Source: Streptomyces bauhiniae (GTDB lineage Bacteria; Actinomycetota; Actinomycetes; Streptomycetales; Streptomycetaceae). Taken from it: 64,000 bases of DNA. The notes beneath the pieces are model-generated. The model was not told where the DNA came from and did no database searches. It saw only the letters and a program-made list of their open reading frames with translations. Each line of letters opens with the position of its first letter. Position 1 is the first letter of the stretch. This document shows, one piece after another, positions 1 through 7,513 of this stretch. Position numbers and translations under genes: made by a program. Location of the stretch: contig NZ_SRRT01000007.1 in NCBI RefSeq assembly GCF_004784475.1, forward strand, positions 186,001 to 250,000. Direction: 5' to 3'.

Positions 1-1
1 G

Positions 2-616
2 ATGCAGCGCCGTGTCACGACCGCCACGCTCACCCTCGCGCTCGGCCTCGCCCTGGCCGCCTGCGGCACGCAGGACAGCACCGGGCACGCCGCCCCGCCT
101 CCACCTCGCCCCGTCTCCACCCCAGCCGCCGCACCCGCCAAGTCGGCGGCACCCATGGGCCGTTCGCTCCCGGTCCGGGTCACAATCCCCTCGGCGGGCG
201 TCGACACCGGCCCCATCCTGAAGCTGGGCCTGGCCGCCGACGGCACGGTGGAGGTTCCCTCCGTCGCGCAGGCCGACCGGATCGGCTGGTACTCCAAGGG
301 CGTCACCCCCGGCGAGACCGGCCCCGCCGTCCTGATCGGCCACTACGACACCGTGAAGGGCCCGGCCGTGCTGCGGAACGTGGGGAGGATCAAGCAGGGC
401 GCCCGGATCACCGTCGCCCGCGCCGACGGCTCCTCCGCCGTCTTCTCCGTCCGCACGGTCGAGCAGGTCGACAAGGACGCCTTCCCCACCGACAAGGTCT
501 ACGGCGACACGACCCGCCCCGAACTCCGCCTGATCACCTGCGGCGGAGCCATCGAGAACGGCCACCGCCCGGACAACATCATCGTCTACGCCGACCTGGT
601 CCCCGCCAAGGGCTGA
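2..616 (+). CDS. Class F (sortase E/F-like) sortase, lipoprotein-type signal
   Basis: Predicted 204-aa extracytoplasmic sortase-fold cysteine transpeptidase. The N-terminus is a signal peptide ending in a lipobox-like LAAC with Cys21, followed by a Pro/Ala-rich linker (residues about 30-50). The sortase triad is visible: His114 in GHYDT, Cys180 in LITCGG and Arg189 in HRPDN. The TLTC-like motif reads LITC, as in class F enzymes. The start is the ATG at base 2, right at the window edge, so a longer N-terminus starting upstream cannot be excluded. Class F sortases are common in Streptomyces and their substrates are mostly unknown. It is followed after 19 nt by a TPR protein on the same strand. 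Confidence 0.85.
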   Translation: MQRRVTTATLTLALGLALAACGTQDSTGHAAPPPPRPVSTPAAAPAKSAAPMGRSLPVRVTIPSAGVDTGPILKLGLAADGTVEVPSVAQADRIGWYSKGVTPGETGPAVLIGHYDTVKGPAVLRNVGRIKQGARITVARADGSSAVFSVRTVEQVDKDAFPTDKVYGDTTRPELRLITCGGAIENGHRPDNIIVYADLVPAKG

Positions 617-635
617 CCGGTGCGAGGCTGACCCG

Positions 636-1136
636 ATGACCCCGAACACCACACCGGAGTGGGAACAGCGGTGCACGGCCCTGTGGGACGCCTTCGAGGA
701 GGTGGACGCGGCCCAATTCCGTTCCCGGATGGCCGCGTTGGCCGCCGAACTGCCCCCGGACCACCCTGTGGCCGCCTACGAACTCGCCTCCGCCCACGAC
801 GCCACCGACCTCGGCGAGGACGCCGTTCCCCTCTACCGCCGGGCTCTGGACCCCGGCCTGCCCGACGACCGCCGACGCCAGGCCGTCATCCAGTTGGCCA
901 GCACCCTGCGCACGCTCGGCCAACCGGAGGCGGCGGCCGACCTGTTGCTCGCGGAGCGCGACCGCACCTCGGACCACCTGGACGACGCGCTCACCGCGTT
1001 CCTCGCCCTGGCCCTCATCGACCTCGGCCGCGAACGCGAGGCAGCCGCCCTCGCCCTGGGCGCCCTGGCACCCCACCTCCCGGCCTACCGGATCTCCGTC
1101 GCGCGATACGCGGACGCCGTGATCGAACCGGCCTAA
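636..1136 (+). CDS. Tetratricopeptide repeat protein (TPR_5-like)
   Basis: A 166-aa, all-helical, soluble protein with repeated A-X-X-L/A-A helical pairs (for example RQAVIQLASTLRTLGQPEAA and ALTAFLALALIDLGREREAAALA), typical of the short actinobacterial TPR_5 family. These are scaffold modules with no enzymatic motif. No signal peptide or membrane segment is seen. It lies 19 nt after the sortase gene and directly before a strong intrinsic terminator, so the two genes probably end one transcript. The partner is unknown. Confidence 0.75.
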   Translation: MTPNTTPEWEQRCTALWDAFEEVDAAQFRSRMAALAAELPPDHPVAAYELASAHDATDLGEDAVPLYRRALDPGLPDDRRRQAVIQLASTLRTLGQPEAAADLLLAERDRTSDHLDDALTAFLALALIDLGREREAAALALGALAPHLPAYRISVARYADAVIEPA

Positions 1137-1140
1137 ACGA

Positions 1141-1178
1141 CGAGACCCCGTCCGATCAGAAGATCGGACGGGGTCTCG
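1141..1178 (+). terminator. Intrinsic terminator, 17-bp perfect stem
   Basis: Perfect 17-bp inverted repeat (1141-1157 and 1162-1178) with an AGAA tetraloop, 4 nt after the TPR stop codon. No T-tract follows on the plus strand, which is usual for Streptomyces terminators. Confidence 0.9.
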
Positions 1179-1215
1179 TGAACCCTTCCCGAGCTAACTC
1201 GGGAGGAGCGTTACG

Positions 1216-1289
1216 TGGACCTGAGGGGATTTGAACCCCTGGCCCCCTCGATGCGAACGAGGTGCGCTACCGGACTGCGCCACAGGCCC
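1216..1289 (-). tRNA. tRNA-Ala(CGC)
   Basis: The minus-strand sequence folds into a cloverleaf. The acceptor stem is GGGCCTG/CAGGTCC and contains the G3-U70 wobble pair that is the main alanine identity element. The anticodon loop TTCGCAT gives anticodon CGC, and the T-loop is GGGGTTCAAATCCCC. The discriminator is A and the CCA is not genome-encoded. It reads codon GCG, frequent in this GC-rich genome. It lies between the convergent TPR terminator and the sepX/glpR stop codon. Confidence 0.95.
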
Positions 1290-1358
1290 TTGCAACGAGT
1301 GAAACTCTAGCATCCCGATCGGCGTGCTCGGAAATCCGCTCCGGGACTGGTCAGAGGC

Positions 1359-2564
1359 TCACTCGTTGGCGGCGCGCGGCCGGTCGCCGTCCTCGTACTG
1401 GTCGAACAGCGGGGTGCGGCCGCGCTCGCGGGAGCGGCGGGCGGAGGCGCTGCGCCGGGCGTCGCCCCGCGCGTCCTCCGGGCGCTCCCCGTCCGGTGCC
1501 GGTTCGGCCGCCGGGACCTCGGGACGCTGCTCCGGGGTGACGGCGCTGGAGCGGGCCGAGCTCCAGGTGCCGGGGGCGCCCAGGTCCACGTCGGCGGTGG
1601 CGCGCGGGGCGACCGGCGCGGTCACGTACGTGGGCAGCGGCACCGGCACCGGGTCCCAGCTCTCGCCGTGGCCGGGGCGGCGCTGCCGTTCGCGCTGCTG
1701 GTCGACCCACTCGGCGTGGTCGGTCTGCTCGACCAGGGCGCGCCGGTCGGCGGCGAGGGCGGCGGACAGAGCGGGGTCGGTGTGCGGCCCCGTTCCCTCC
1801 TCCGGCTCGTCGGCGACGACGGCCGCCTCGGCGGCCGCGCGGCGGCGCGGCTGGCGGGCCCGCTCCCGCAGCCGGGCGGCCGCGTCCTCGGCGCTCCTGC
1901 GGTCCATCTGGAAGGCGAACCGGCGCCGTTCCTGCCGGCGCAGATAGCCGATGTACGCGCTGAGCAGCACGGCCGGCACGGCGGGCACCCAGAGGAGGGC
2001 GAGGCCCCCCACGGCGGCGGCGATCGCGCCGACGGTGAAGGCGAGGAACAGCAGCACGGTGGTGCGCCGTCTGCGGGCGAGCACCTTCGTGCGCTGGGCG
2101 CGCGCCGCGGCCGCCTGCGCCGACGGCGTGCGCCGGGCGGGGACGTGTTCGGGTTCGGGCGCCTGGGCGGGGCGGGACGGATGCGCCTGCGCGGAGGGCG
2201 ACTTGGAGGCCGCGGGGGCCGCCTGGTCGCGCGGGGCTTCCGCCCGCACCTGCCGCTCGGGCTCGGTGTCCGCCCGGACCTGACGGCGCGTCGGAGGCAC
2301 GGCGAAGTCCCGGACGTCCACCGAGTCGGTGGCGACGTCCGGGTCACCGGCGTCCGGCTCCCCCTCCTGGGTGGAGCGCGCCCGCAGGTCCTTGGCGTAC
2401 CGGCGCTCCATTCCCGCCCTTCCGGACAGCAGCCGGATGGCGGTGCTGAAGCGTTCCGTCGGACGGGCCTCGTTCAGCTCGTCCTGCCTACGGAGCCACA
2501 TCGGCACCAAGTAGGCGGCCCAGGCCCCGACGATGACTGCGTAGATGAGGCCGCTGCTGCTCAC
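1359..2564 (-). CDS. sepX: SepX/GlpR-type division membrane protein (receptor of gephyrin-like Glp)
   Basis: A 401-aa membrane protein with an N-terminal TM helix (residues about 6-24, LIYAVIVGAWAAYLVPMWL), an Arg/Ala/Pro-rich cytoplasmic linker (about 25-165), two close TM helices (about 168-208) and a long charged C-terminal tail ending in FDQYEDGDRPRAANE. This layout matches actinobacterial SepX (Streptomyces septation and hyphal compartmentalisation) and its corynebacterial counterpart GlpR, which binds the MoeA-like protein Glp at the divisome. The glp gene is in the same minus-strand block (4523-5839), supporting the call. The start is GTG at 2564. Family assignment rests on topology and context rather than catalytic motifs. 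Confidence 0.75.
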   Translation of the reverse strand: MSSSGLIYAVIVGAWAAYLVPMWLRRQDELNEARPTERFSTAIRLLSGRAGMERRYAKDLRARSTQEGEPDAGDPDVATDSVDVRDFAVPPTRRQVRADTEPERQVRAEAPRDQAAPAASKSPSAQAHPSRPAQAPEPEHVPARRTPSAQAAAARAQRTKVLARRRRTTVLLFLAFTVGAIAAAVGGLALLWVPAVPAVLLSAYIGYLRRQERRRFAFQMDRRSAEDAAARLRERARQPRRRAAAEAAVVADEPEEGTGPHTDPALSAALAADRRALVEQTDHAEWVDQQRERQRRPGHGESWDPVPVPLPTYVTAPVAPRATADVDLGAPGTWSSARSSAVTPEQRPEVPAAEPAPDGERPEDARGDARRSASARRSRERGRTPLFDQYEDGDRPRAANE

Positions 2565-2747
2565 GACTCACACGGTAGAGGGGTTTGCTCGGGGCCATCC
2601 GCCAATTGAGCCGGTGTGTCGCACGATCTGGCTGATATTTCCAGCTTTTTTTGCGACCGATGCGATCAGCGGACCGTCGAAGGGGGGAATTGAATGCCCG
2701 GAGACGGTACCGAGATGGTCGCCTCGGGCATTAATTCGAACAGATAT

Positions 2748-3380
2748 TCAATTCCCGGTGCTGTTCGCATTCCCCGGCTGTCCGGGCCGCCCCGCGCGGG
2801 TGCGCCGCCAGCGGTCGACCAGGCCGTCGGGGACCTCCTCGGCGGTGAGCGCGTAGACCATGTGGTCCCGCCAGGCGCCGTCGATGTGCAGATAGCGCGG
2901 CCGCAGGCCCTCCTCGCGGAAGCCGAGCTTCTCCACCACGCGCCGGCTGGGCCGGTTCTCCGGGCGGATGCAGACCTCGATCCGGTGCAGCCCCACCGCG
3001 CGGAAGCAGTGGTCGGAGACGAGCGCCACGGCGGTCGGCATCACCCCGCGCCCGGCGACCGACTGGTCCACCCAGTAGCCGATGTGCCCGGAGCACATGG
3101 AGCCCCAGGTGATCCCGGCGACCGTGAGCTGGCCGACCAGGCGCCCCTGGTACTCGATGACGAACGGCAGCATCCGGCCCGCCGTCGCCTCGGAGCGCAG
3201 GTGCCGGATCATCTGCCGGTAGGTGGGCCGGTGCGTGATCGGCCCGGTCGGGGTGGGCGGCGGGATGGTCGCCTCCCAGGGGCGCAGCCAGTCCCGGTTG
3301 CGCCGGTTGACCTCGCGCCAGGCGCGCTGGTCGCGCACCCTTATCGGCCGCAGGACGACATCGCCGTCCACCAGCACCAC
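2748..3380 (-). CDS. GNAT N-acetyltransferase (RimJ/RimL type)
   Basis: A 210-aa cytoplasmic acetyltransferase with the RimJ/RimL layout: DVVLRPIRVRDQRAW start, core HIGYWVDQSVAGRGVMPTA (acetyl-CoA pyrophosphate loop reads AGRGVM), and the typical NRPSRRVVEKLGFREEG near the C-terminus. RimJ-like enzymes acetylate protein N-termini or small amines; the substrate here is unknown. It starts at GTG 3380, 17 nt after the mog stop, and is followed downstream by sepX after an unusually AT-rich 183-nt gap. Conserved position between mog and sepX/glpR suggests co-transcription. Confidence 0.85.
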   Translation of the reverse strand: MVLVDGDVVLRPIRVRDQRAWREVNRRNRDWLRPWEATIPPPTPTGPITHRPTYRQMIRHLRSEATAGRMLPFVIEYQGRLVGQLTVAGITWGSMCSGHIGYWVDQSVAGRGVMPTAVALVSDHCFRAVGLHRIEVCIRPENRPSRRVVEKLGFREEGLRPRYLHIDGAWRDHMVYALTAEEVPDGLVDRWRRTRAGRPGQPGNANSTGN

Positions 3381-3397
3381 GGGCCAGGCTCTGCCGG

Positions 3398-3925
3398 TCA
3401 GCTCGCACCCCCGGCGCCGGTGTGGCCCGGTGCGTCGGGCCGGGGGTGGTCGCCGCCGCGGATCTGGTCGACGGCGTGCGTCAGCAGCGGCTCCAGCACG
3501 GCGAGCCCATCGCGGACCCCGCCGCTGGAACCGGGCAGGTTCACGATCAGCGTGCCGCCCGCGACCCCGGCCAGACCCCGCGAGAGCGCGGCGGTGGGCA
3601 CCTTCTCGCGCCCGTACGCCCGGATCGCCTCGGCGATGCCCGGTACCTCGTACTCCAGGACCGCGCGGGTCGCCTCGGGGGTGCGGTCGGTGGGCGAGAT
3701 GCCGGTGCCGCCGGTGGTCACGACCGCGTCGTACCCGGCCGCCACGGCCGCGCGCAGGGCGGCCTCGACCGGGTCGCCGTCCGGGACGACCTGGGGGCCG
3801 TCCACGGCGAAGCCGAGGCGGGTGAGGCCCTCGGCGACGGCGGGGCCGCCCTTGTCGGCGTAGACCCCGGCGGAGGCGCGGTTGGAGGCGGTGACGACCA
3901 GCGCGCGGTACGGGGTGCCGGTCAC
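3398..3925 (-). CDS. mog: MogA/MoaB-family molybdopterin adenylyltransferase-like protein
   Basis: A 175-aa MoCF_biosynth domain protein. The molybdopterin-binding signatures TTGGTGISPTDRTPEAT and LPGSSGGVRDG are both present. Family members adenylylate molybdopterin before metal insertion. The start GTG (3923-3925) overlaps the moaC stop by 4 nt (GTGA), so translation is coupled. Because the block also holds Glp rather than a dedicated MoeA partner, this MogA-like protein could act in Moco synthesis or alongside Glp; sequence alone does not separate these. Confidence 0.88.
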   Translation of the reverse strand: MTGTPYRALVVTASNRASAGVYADKGGPAVAEGLTRLGFAVDGPQVVPDGDPVEAALRAAVAAGYDAVVTTGGTGISPTDRTPEATRAVLEYEVPGIAEAIRAYGREKVPTAALSRGLAGVAGGTLIVNLPGSSGGVRDGLAVLEPLLTHAVDQIRGGDHPRPDAPGHTGAGGAS

Positions 3926-4401
3926 GCCCGGCTCCAGTGGCCGGACTTGCCGCCCGTCTTCTCCTCCACCCGCACGTCGGTGATGACGGCGCCCTTGTCG
4001 ACCGCCTTCACCATGTCGACCACGGTGAGCGCGGCGACGGACACGGCGGTGAGCGCCTCCATCTCCACACCGGTGCGGTCGGTGGTCTTCACGGTGGCCA
4101 GGATCTCCACGCCCTCGTCCGTGACCGCGAGGTCCAGCGTCACACCGGACACCGACAGCGGGTGGCACAGCGGGATGAGGTCCGGGGTGCGCTTGGCGCC
4201 CATGATGCCCGCGATCCGGGCGGTGGCCAGGGCGTCGCCCTTGGGCACTCCCTCGCCGCGCAGCAGCTCGACCACGCGCGGGGACACGAGCACCCGGCCA
4301 CTGGCACGGGCGGTGCGCGCGGTCACTTCCTTCCCGGATACGTCGACCATGCGGGCCGCGCCCGCCTCGTCGATGTGCGTCAGTCGGTCGTGCGTACTCA
4401 T
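3922..4401 (-). CDS. moaC: Cyclic pyranopterin monophosphate synthase MoaC
   Basis: At 159 aa it is close to the usual MoaC length (about 160). MoaC converts 3',8-cyclo-GTP to cyclic pyranopterin monophosphate, the first pterin of molybdenum cofactor synthesis. Family motifs are present: KRTPDLIPLCHPL, TGVEMEALTAVSVAALTVVDM and DKGAVITDVRVEEKTGGKSG. The ATG at 4401 (MSTHDRLTHID) is preferred over upstream in-frame starts because the protein then has family length and a GGGAAG element lies upstream. MoaA is not in the window. Confidence 0.95.
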   Translation of the reverse strand: MSTHDRLTHIDEAGAARMVDVSGKEVTARTARASGRVLVSPRVVELLRGEGVPKGDALATARIAGIMGAKRTPDLIPLCHPLSVSGVTLDLAVTDEGVEILATVKTTDRTGVEMEALTAVSVAALTVVDMVKAVDKGAVITDVRVEEKTGGKSGHWSRA

Positions 4402-4522
4402 GGTGTGCGGTGCTTCCCGTTCGCGGCCCGCCGGCGCGGGCGATGCGCGGGCCTCCTGTGCGCGCCACGGTACCGCCAAGTCGGCTCGGGCACCGGGCCG
4501 GGACCCTCTCCCGGCCCCGCGC

Positions 4523-5839
4523 TCAGCCGAGCAGGACGACCTCGACCTCGGTGCCGGGCTCCGCCTCCGTCACGTCCTCGGGGAGCACGATCAGCGCGTT
4601 GGCGTGGGCCAGCGCGGCGATCAGATGGGAGCCGCTGCCACCCACGGGGGTGACCTCGCCGTCCTCGTAGTTGCCGCGCAGGAACTGGCGGCGGCCCTCG
4701 GGCGAGCGCAGCGGCCCGTCCACCGTGAGGGTGGCCCGCGTGCGCGGCCGGTGGACCTCGGGGAGGCCCATCAGGGCGCGGATGGCGGGGCGTACGAACA
4801 GCTCGAAGGAGACGTACGACGACACCGGGTTGCCGGGCAGGGCCAGCAGCGGGGTGTGGTCGGGGCCCACCGCGCCGAAGCCCTGGGGCTTGCCGGGCTG
4901 CATGGCGAGCTTGCGGAAGTCGACCCCGCCGCCCTCCTCCTCGCCGACCTCGGTGAGCGCCTCCTTGACCACGTCGTACGCGCCGACGCTGACCCCGCCG
5001 GTGGTGACCAGCAGGTCGGCGCGGACCAACTGGTCCTCGATGGTGGAGCGCAGCACGTCCGCGTCGTCCGCGACCGCGCCGACCCGGTAGGCGATGGCAC
5101 CCGCGTCCCGGGCGGCGGCGGTGAGGGCGAAGCTGTTGGAGTCGAAGATCTGCCCGTGCGCCAACGGCTCGCCCGGCTGGACGAGTTCACTGCCGGTGGA
5201 CATCACGACGACGCGCGGACGCGGCCGCACCCGGACCGTGCCCCGGCCGATCGCGGCGAGCAGCGCGATCTGGGACGGCCCGAGGACCGTGCCCGCGGCG
5301 AGCGCCCGGTCACCGGCGCGCACATCGCTGCCGCTGGGCCGGACATGGGCCCCCGTCTCGGCGGGCCGGAAGATCCGGACCTGGCCCTCGGCGCCCTCGG
5401 GCGCCTGGGCGCGGGCGCGCATCCCGCTCGCCGGGCCGCCGCCGAGCCCGGCGTCCGTCCACTCGACGGGGACGACGGCCTCGGCACCGGGCGGCAGCGG
5501 GGCGCCGGTCATGATGCGCGCGGCCTGGCCGGGGCCGACCTGGACCGGGGCGGCGTCACCGGCGGCGACGTCACCGACCACGTCCAGGACCGCCGGGTAC
5601 TCCTCGCTCGCACCGGTCACGTCCGCGACCCGTACCGCGTAACCGTCCATGGAGCTGTTGTCGAAGGGCGGCAGGGACACCGGCACCATGACGTCGTCGA
5701 CCAGCGCACAGCCCTGCGCGTCGGGGAGCTGCAGCTCGATGGGGTCGAGCGGGCGGACGGTGCTGAGAATGTCCTCCAGGTGCTCGTCCACCGACCACAC
5801 GTGGTCCGGTCCGACGGGACGGTTCGCGGCGGTGCTCAA
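4523..5839 (-). CDS. glp: Gephyrin-like molybdotransferase Glp (MoeA family)
   Basis: A 438-aa MoeA/gephyrin-E-like protein: N-terminal domains I/II (MDGYAVRVADV), the central molybdopterin-binding fold with TTGGVSVGAYDVVKEAL and LALPGNPVSSYVSFELFVRP, and the C-terminal beta-barrel domain IV. MoeA inserts molybdate into adenylylated molybdopterin; the actinobacterial Glp branch also acts in division through the receptor GlpR/SepX, whose gene is 2 kb downstream. The start is TTG, overlapping the galU stop codon (TTGA), so galU and glp are translationally coupled. Which of the two roles dominates cannot be read from sequence. Confidence 0.9.
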   Translation of the reverse strand: MSTAANRPVGPDHVWSVDEHLEDILSTVRPLDPIELQLPDAQGCALVDDVMVPVSLPPFDNSSMDGYAVRVADVTGASEEYPAVLDVVGDVAAGDAAPVQVGPGQAARIMTGAPLPPGAEAVVPVEWTDAGLGGGPASGMRARAQAPEGAEGQVRIFRPAETGAHVRPSGSDVRAGDRALAAGTVLGPSQIALLAAIGRGTVRVRPRPRVVVMSTGSELVQPGEPLAHGQIFDSNSFALTAAARDAGAIAYRVGAVADDADVLRSTIEDQLVRADLLVTTGGVSVGAYDVVKEALTEVGEEEGGGVDFRKLAMQPGKPQGFGAVGPDHTPLLALPGNPVSSYVSFELFVRPAIRALMGLPEVHRPRTRATLTVDGPLRSPEGRRQFLRGNYEDGEVTPVGGSGSHLIAALAHANALIVLPEDVTEAEPGTEVEVVLLG

Positions 5840-6747
5840 CGTTCCTGCATCTCCTCGGCGACGAAACTGCGCAGCCAGGTCCTGAAGTCCGGGCCCAGGT
5901 CCTCACGTTCGCACGCGAGACGGACAATGGCACGCAGGTAGTCGGCACGGTCGCCGGTGTCATAGCGGCGGCCCTTGAAGACGACGCCGTGCACCGGACC
6001 GCCGACCTTCTCGTCCTCCGCGAGCTGCTGGAGGGCGTCGGTGAGCTGGATCTCGCCGCCCCGGCCGGGCTCGGTCTTGCGCAGTATGTCGAAGACGTGC
6101 GGGTCGAGGACGTAGCGGCCGATGATCGCGTAGTTCGACGGGGCGTCCGCCGGGTCCGGCTTCTCGACCAGGCCGGTCACCTTGACGACGTCGCCGTCCT
6201 CGGTGCCCTCCACGGCGGCGCAGCCGTAGAGGTGGATCTGCTCGGGGGCGACCTCCATCAGGGCGATCACGCTGCCGCCGTGCTGCTCCTGAACCTCGAT
6301 CATGCGCTGGAGCAGGGGGTCGCGGGGGTCGATCAGGTCGTCGCCGAGGAGGACCGCGAAGGGCTCGTTGCCGACGTGCGGGGCGGCGCACAGCACGGCG
6401 TGGCCGAGGCCGCGGGGGTCGCCCTGGCGGACGTAGTGCATGGTCGCCAGGTCGCTGGACTCCTGGACCTTGGCGAGGCGGTCGGCGTCGCCCTTCTTGC
6501 CGAGCGCCGATTCCAGCTCGTAGTTGCGGTCGAAGTGGTCCTCCAGCGGACGCTTGTTGCGTCCGGTGACCATGAGGACGTCCTCGAGGCCCGCCGTCAC
6601 CGCCTCCTCGACCACGTACTGGATGGCCGGCTTGTCCACGACCGGCAACATCTCCTTGGGCGTCGCCTTGGTCGCGGGCAGAAAGCGGGTACCCAGCCCG
6701 GCTGCCGGAATGACAGCCTTGCTGATCCTCGGGTGCAACTCAGTCAT
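5836..6747 (-). CDS. galU: UTP-glucose-1-phosphate uridylyltransferase
   Basis: A 303-aa GalU making UDP-glucose from UTP and glucose-1-phosphate. The nucleotide-binding signature GLGTRFLPATKATPKEMLP lies at residues about 17-35; VEEAV, LGDDL, EKP and the C-terminal KGRRYDTGDRADYL sugar-phosphate segment follow. The ATG at 6747 is preceded by no other plausible start at family length. It is first in the coupled minus-strand run galU-glp-moaC-mog-GNAT-sepX. UDP-glucose feeds wall teichoic acid, glycogen/trehalose and glycosylation pathways. Confidence 0.95.
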   Translation of the reverse strand: MTELHPRISKAVIPAAGLGTRFLPATKATPKEMLPVVDKPAIQYVVEEAVTAGLEDVLMVTGRNKRPLEDHFDRNYELESALGKKGDADRLAKVQESSDLATMHYVRQGDPRGLGHAVLCAAPHVGNEPFAVLLGDDLIDPRDPLLQRMIEVQEQHGGSVIALMEVAPEQIHLYGCAAVEGTEDGDVVKVTGLVEKPDPADAPSNYAIIGRYVLDPHVFDILRKTEPGRGGEIQLTDALQQLAEDEKVGGPVHGVVFKGRRYDTGDRADYLRAIVRLACEREDLGPDFRTWLRSFVAEEMQER

Positions 6748-6839
6748 GCGCGCCACTCTAACCGGTGTCCTTAGGGGGAAATCCCCTGCTCCGCTTAGGT
6801 GAGCGTGATAATCGCGGACCGAAATGGAGGCGGCCACAG

Positions 6840-7460
6840 GTGGAATCCGACGAACGTGCGAAGGACCCCGCGAAGAGGGGGCTACGGCGTGAACTCCTGG
6901 CGAATAGAAGGGGGTTGAGCGAGGAGGACCTTCTCGCCCATGAGCGGGCCCTCGCCGCGCACGCCCTCGCCCTGCCCGAACTCGCCGCCGCCCGCACGGT
7001 CGCCGCCTATGTCTCGGTCGGCACCGAACCCGGCACGGCCGCCCTCCTGGAGGCGCTGCGCGAGCGCGGCACCCGCGTGTTGCTCCCGGTACTGCTCCCC
7101 GACGACGACCTCGACTGGGGCCCCTACACCGGACCCGGCTCGCTGACGGTGGTCCGGTACGGCGGCCGGATGGAGCTGGCCGAGCCCGCCGGGCCGCGCC
7201 TCGGGCCCGACGCGGTGACGGAGGCGGACGTGGTGCTGCTGCCGGGCCTCGCGGTGGACGGGCGCGGGATGCGGCTGGGGCGGGGCGGGGGGTCGTACGA
7301 CCGGGTGCTCGCGCGCCTGGAGCGCGCGGGCGCGCGTCCGGCGCTCGTGGTGCTGCTGTACGACACGGAGGTGGTGGCACGCGTGCCCGCCGAGGCGCAC
7401 GACCGCCCGGTGCACGCCGTGGTGACGCCGGCCGGGGTACGCCGTTTCGCACGCCCCTGA
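6840..7460 (+). CDS. 5-formyltetrahydrofolate cyclo-ligase
   Basis: A 206-aa enzyme that converts 5-formyl-THF to 5,10-methenyl-THF with ATP. Family features: KRGLRRELLANRRGLS (basic N-terminus), the YVSVGTEPGT segment and the glycine-rich ATP-binding signature MRLGRGGGSYDRVLARL. The GTG at 6840 is chosen because a TGGAGG ribosome-binding site lies 9 nt upstream; the in-frame ATG at 6765 has none and would add 25 non-conserved residues. It is divergent from galU with a 92-nt promoter region. Confidence 0.93.
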   Translation: MESDERAKDPAKRGLRRELLANRRGLSEEDLLAHERALAAHALALPELAAARTVAAYVSVGTEPGTAALLEALRERGTRVLLPVLLPDDDLDWGPYTGPGSLTVVRYGGRMELAEPAGPRLGPDAVTEADVVLLPGLAVDGRGMRLGRGGGSYDRVLARLERAGARPALVVLLYDTEVVARVPAEAHDRPVHAVVTPAGVRRFARP

Positions 7461-7467
7461 TACGCGA

Positions 7468-7499
7468 GAAGGCCCTCCACGCGCGCGTGGAGGGCCTTC
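7468..7499. terminator. Bidirectional terminator between convergent genes
   Basis: 13-bp perfect inverted repeat (7468-7480 and 7487-7499) with a GCGCGC loop, starting 7 nt after the 5-formyl-THF cyclo-ligase stop and 14 nt before the acylase stop on the other strand. Confidence 0.85.
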
Positions 7500-7513
7500 A
7501 GCTTCGTACGGGC

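Noticed and set aside
3422..5941. 839-aa plus-strand frame over mog, moaC and glp
   Set aside because: Antisense shadow; the three minus-strand genes have family motifs and coupled starts.
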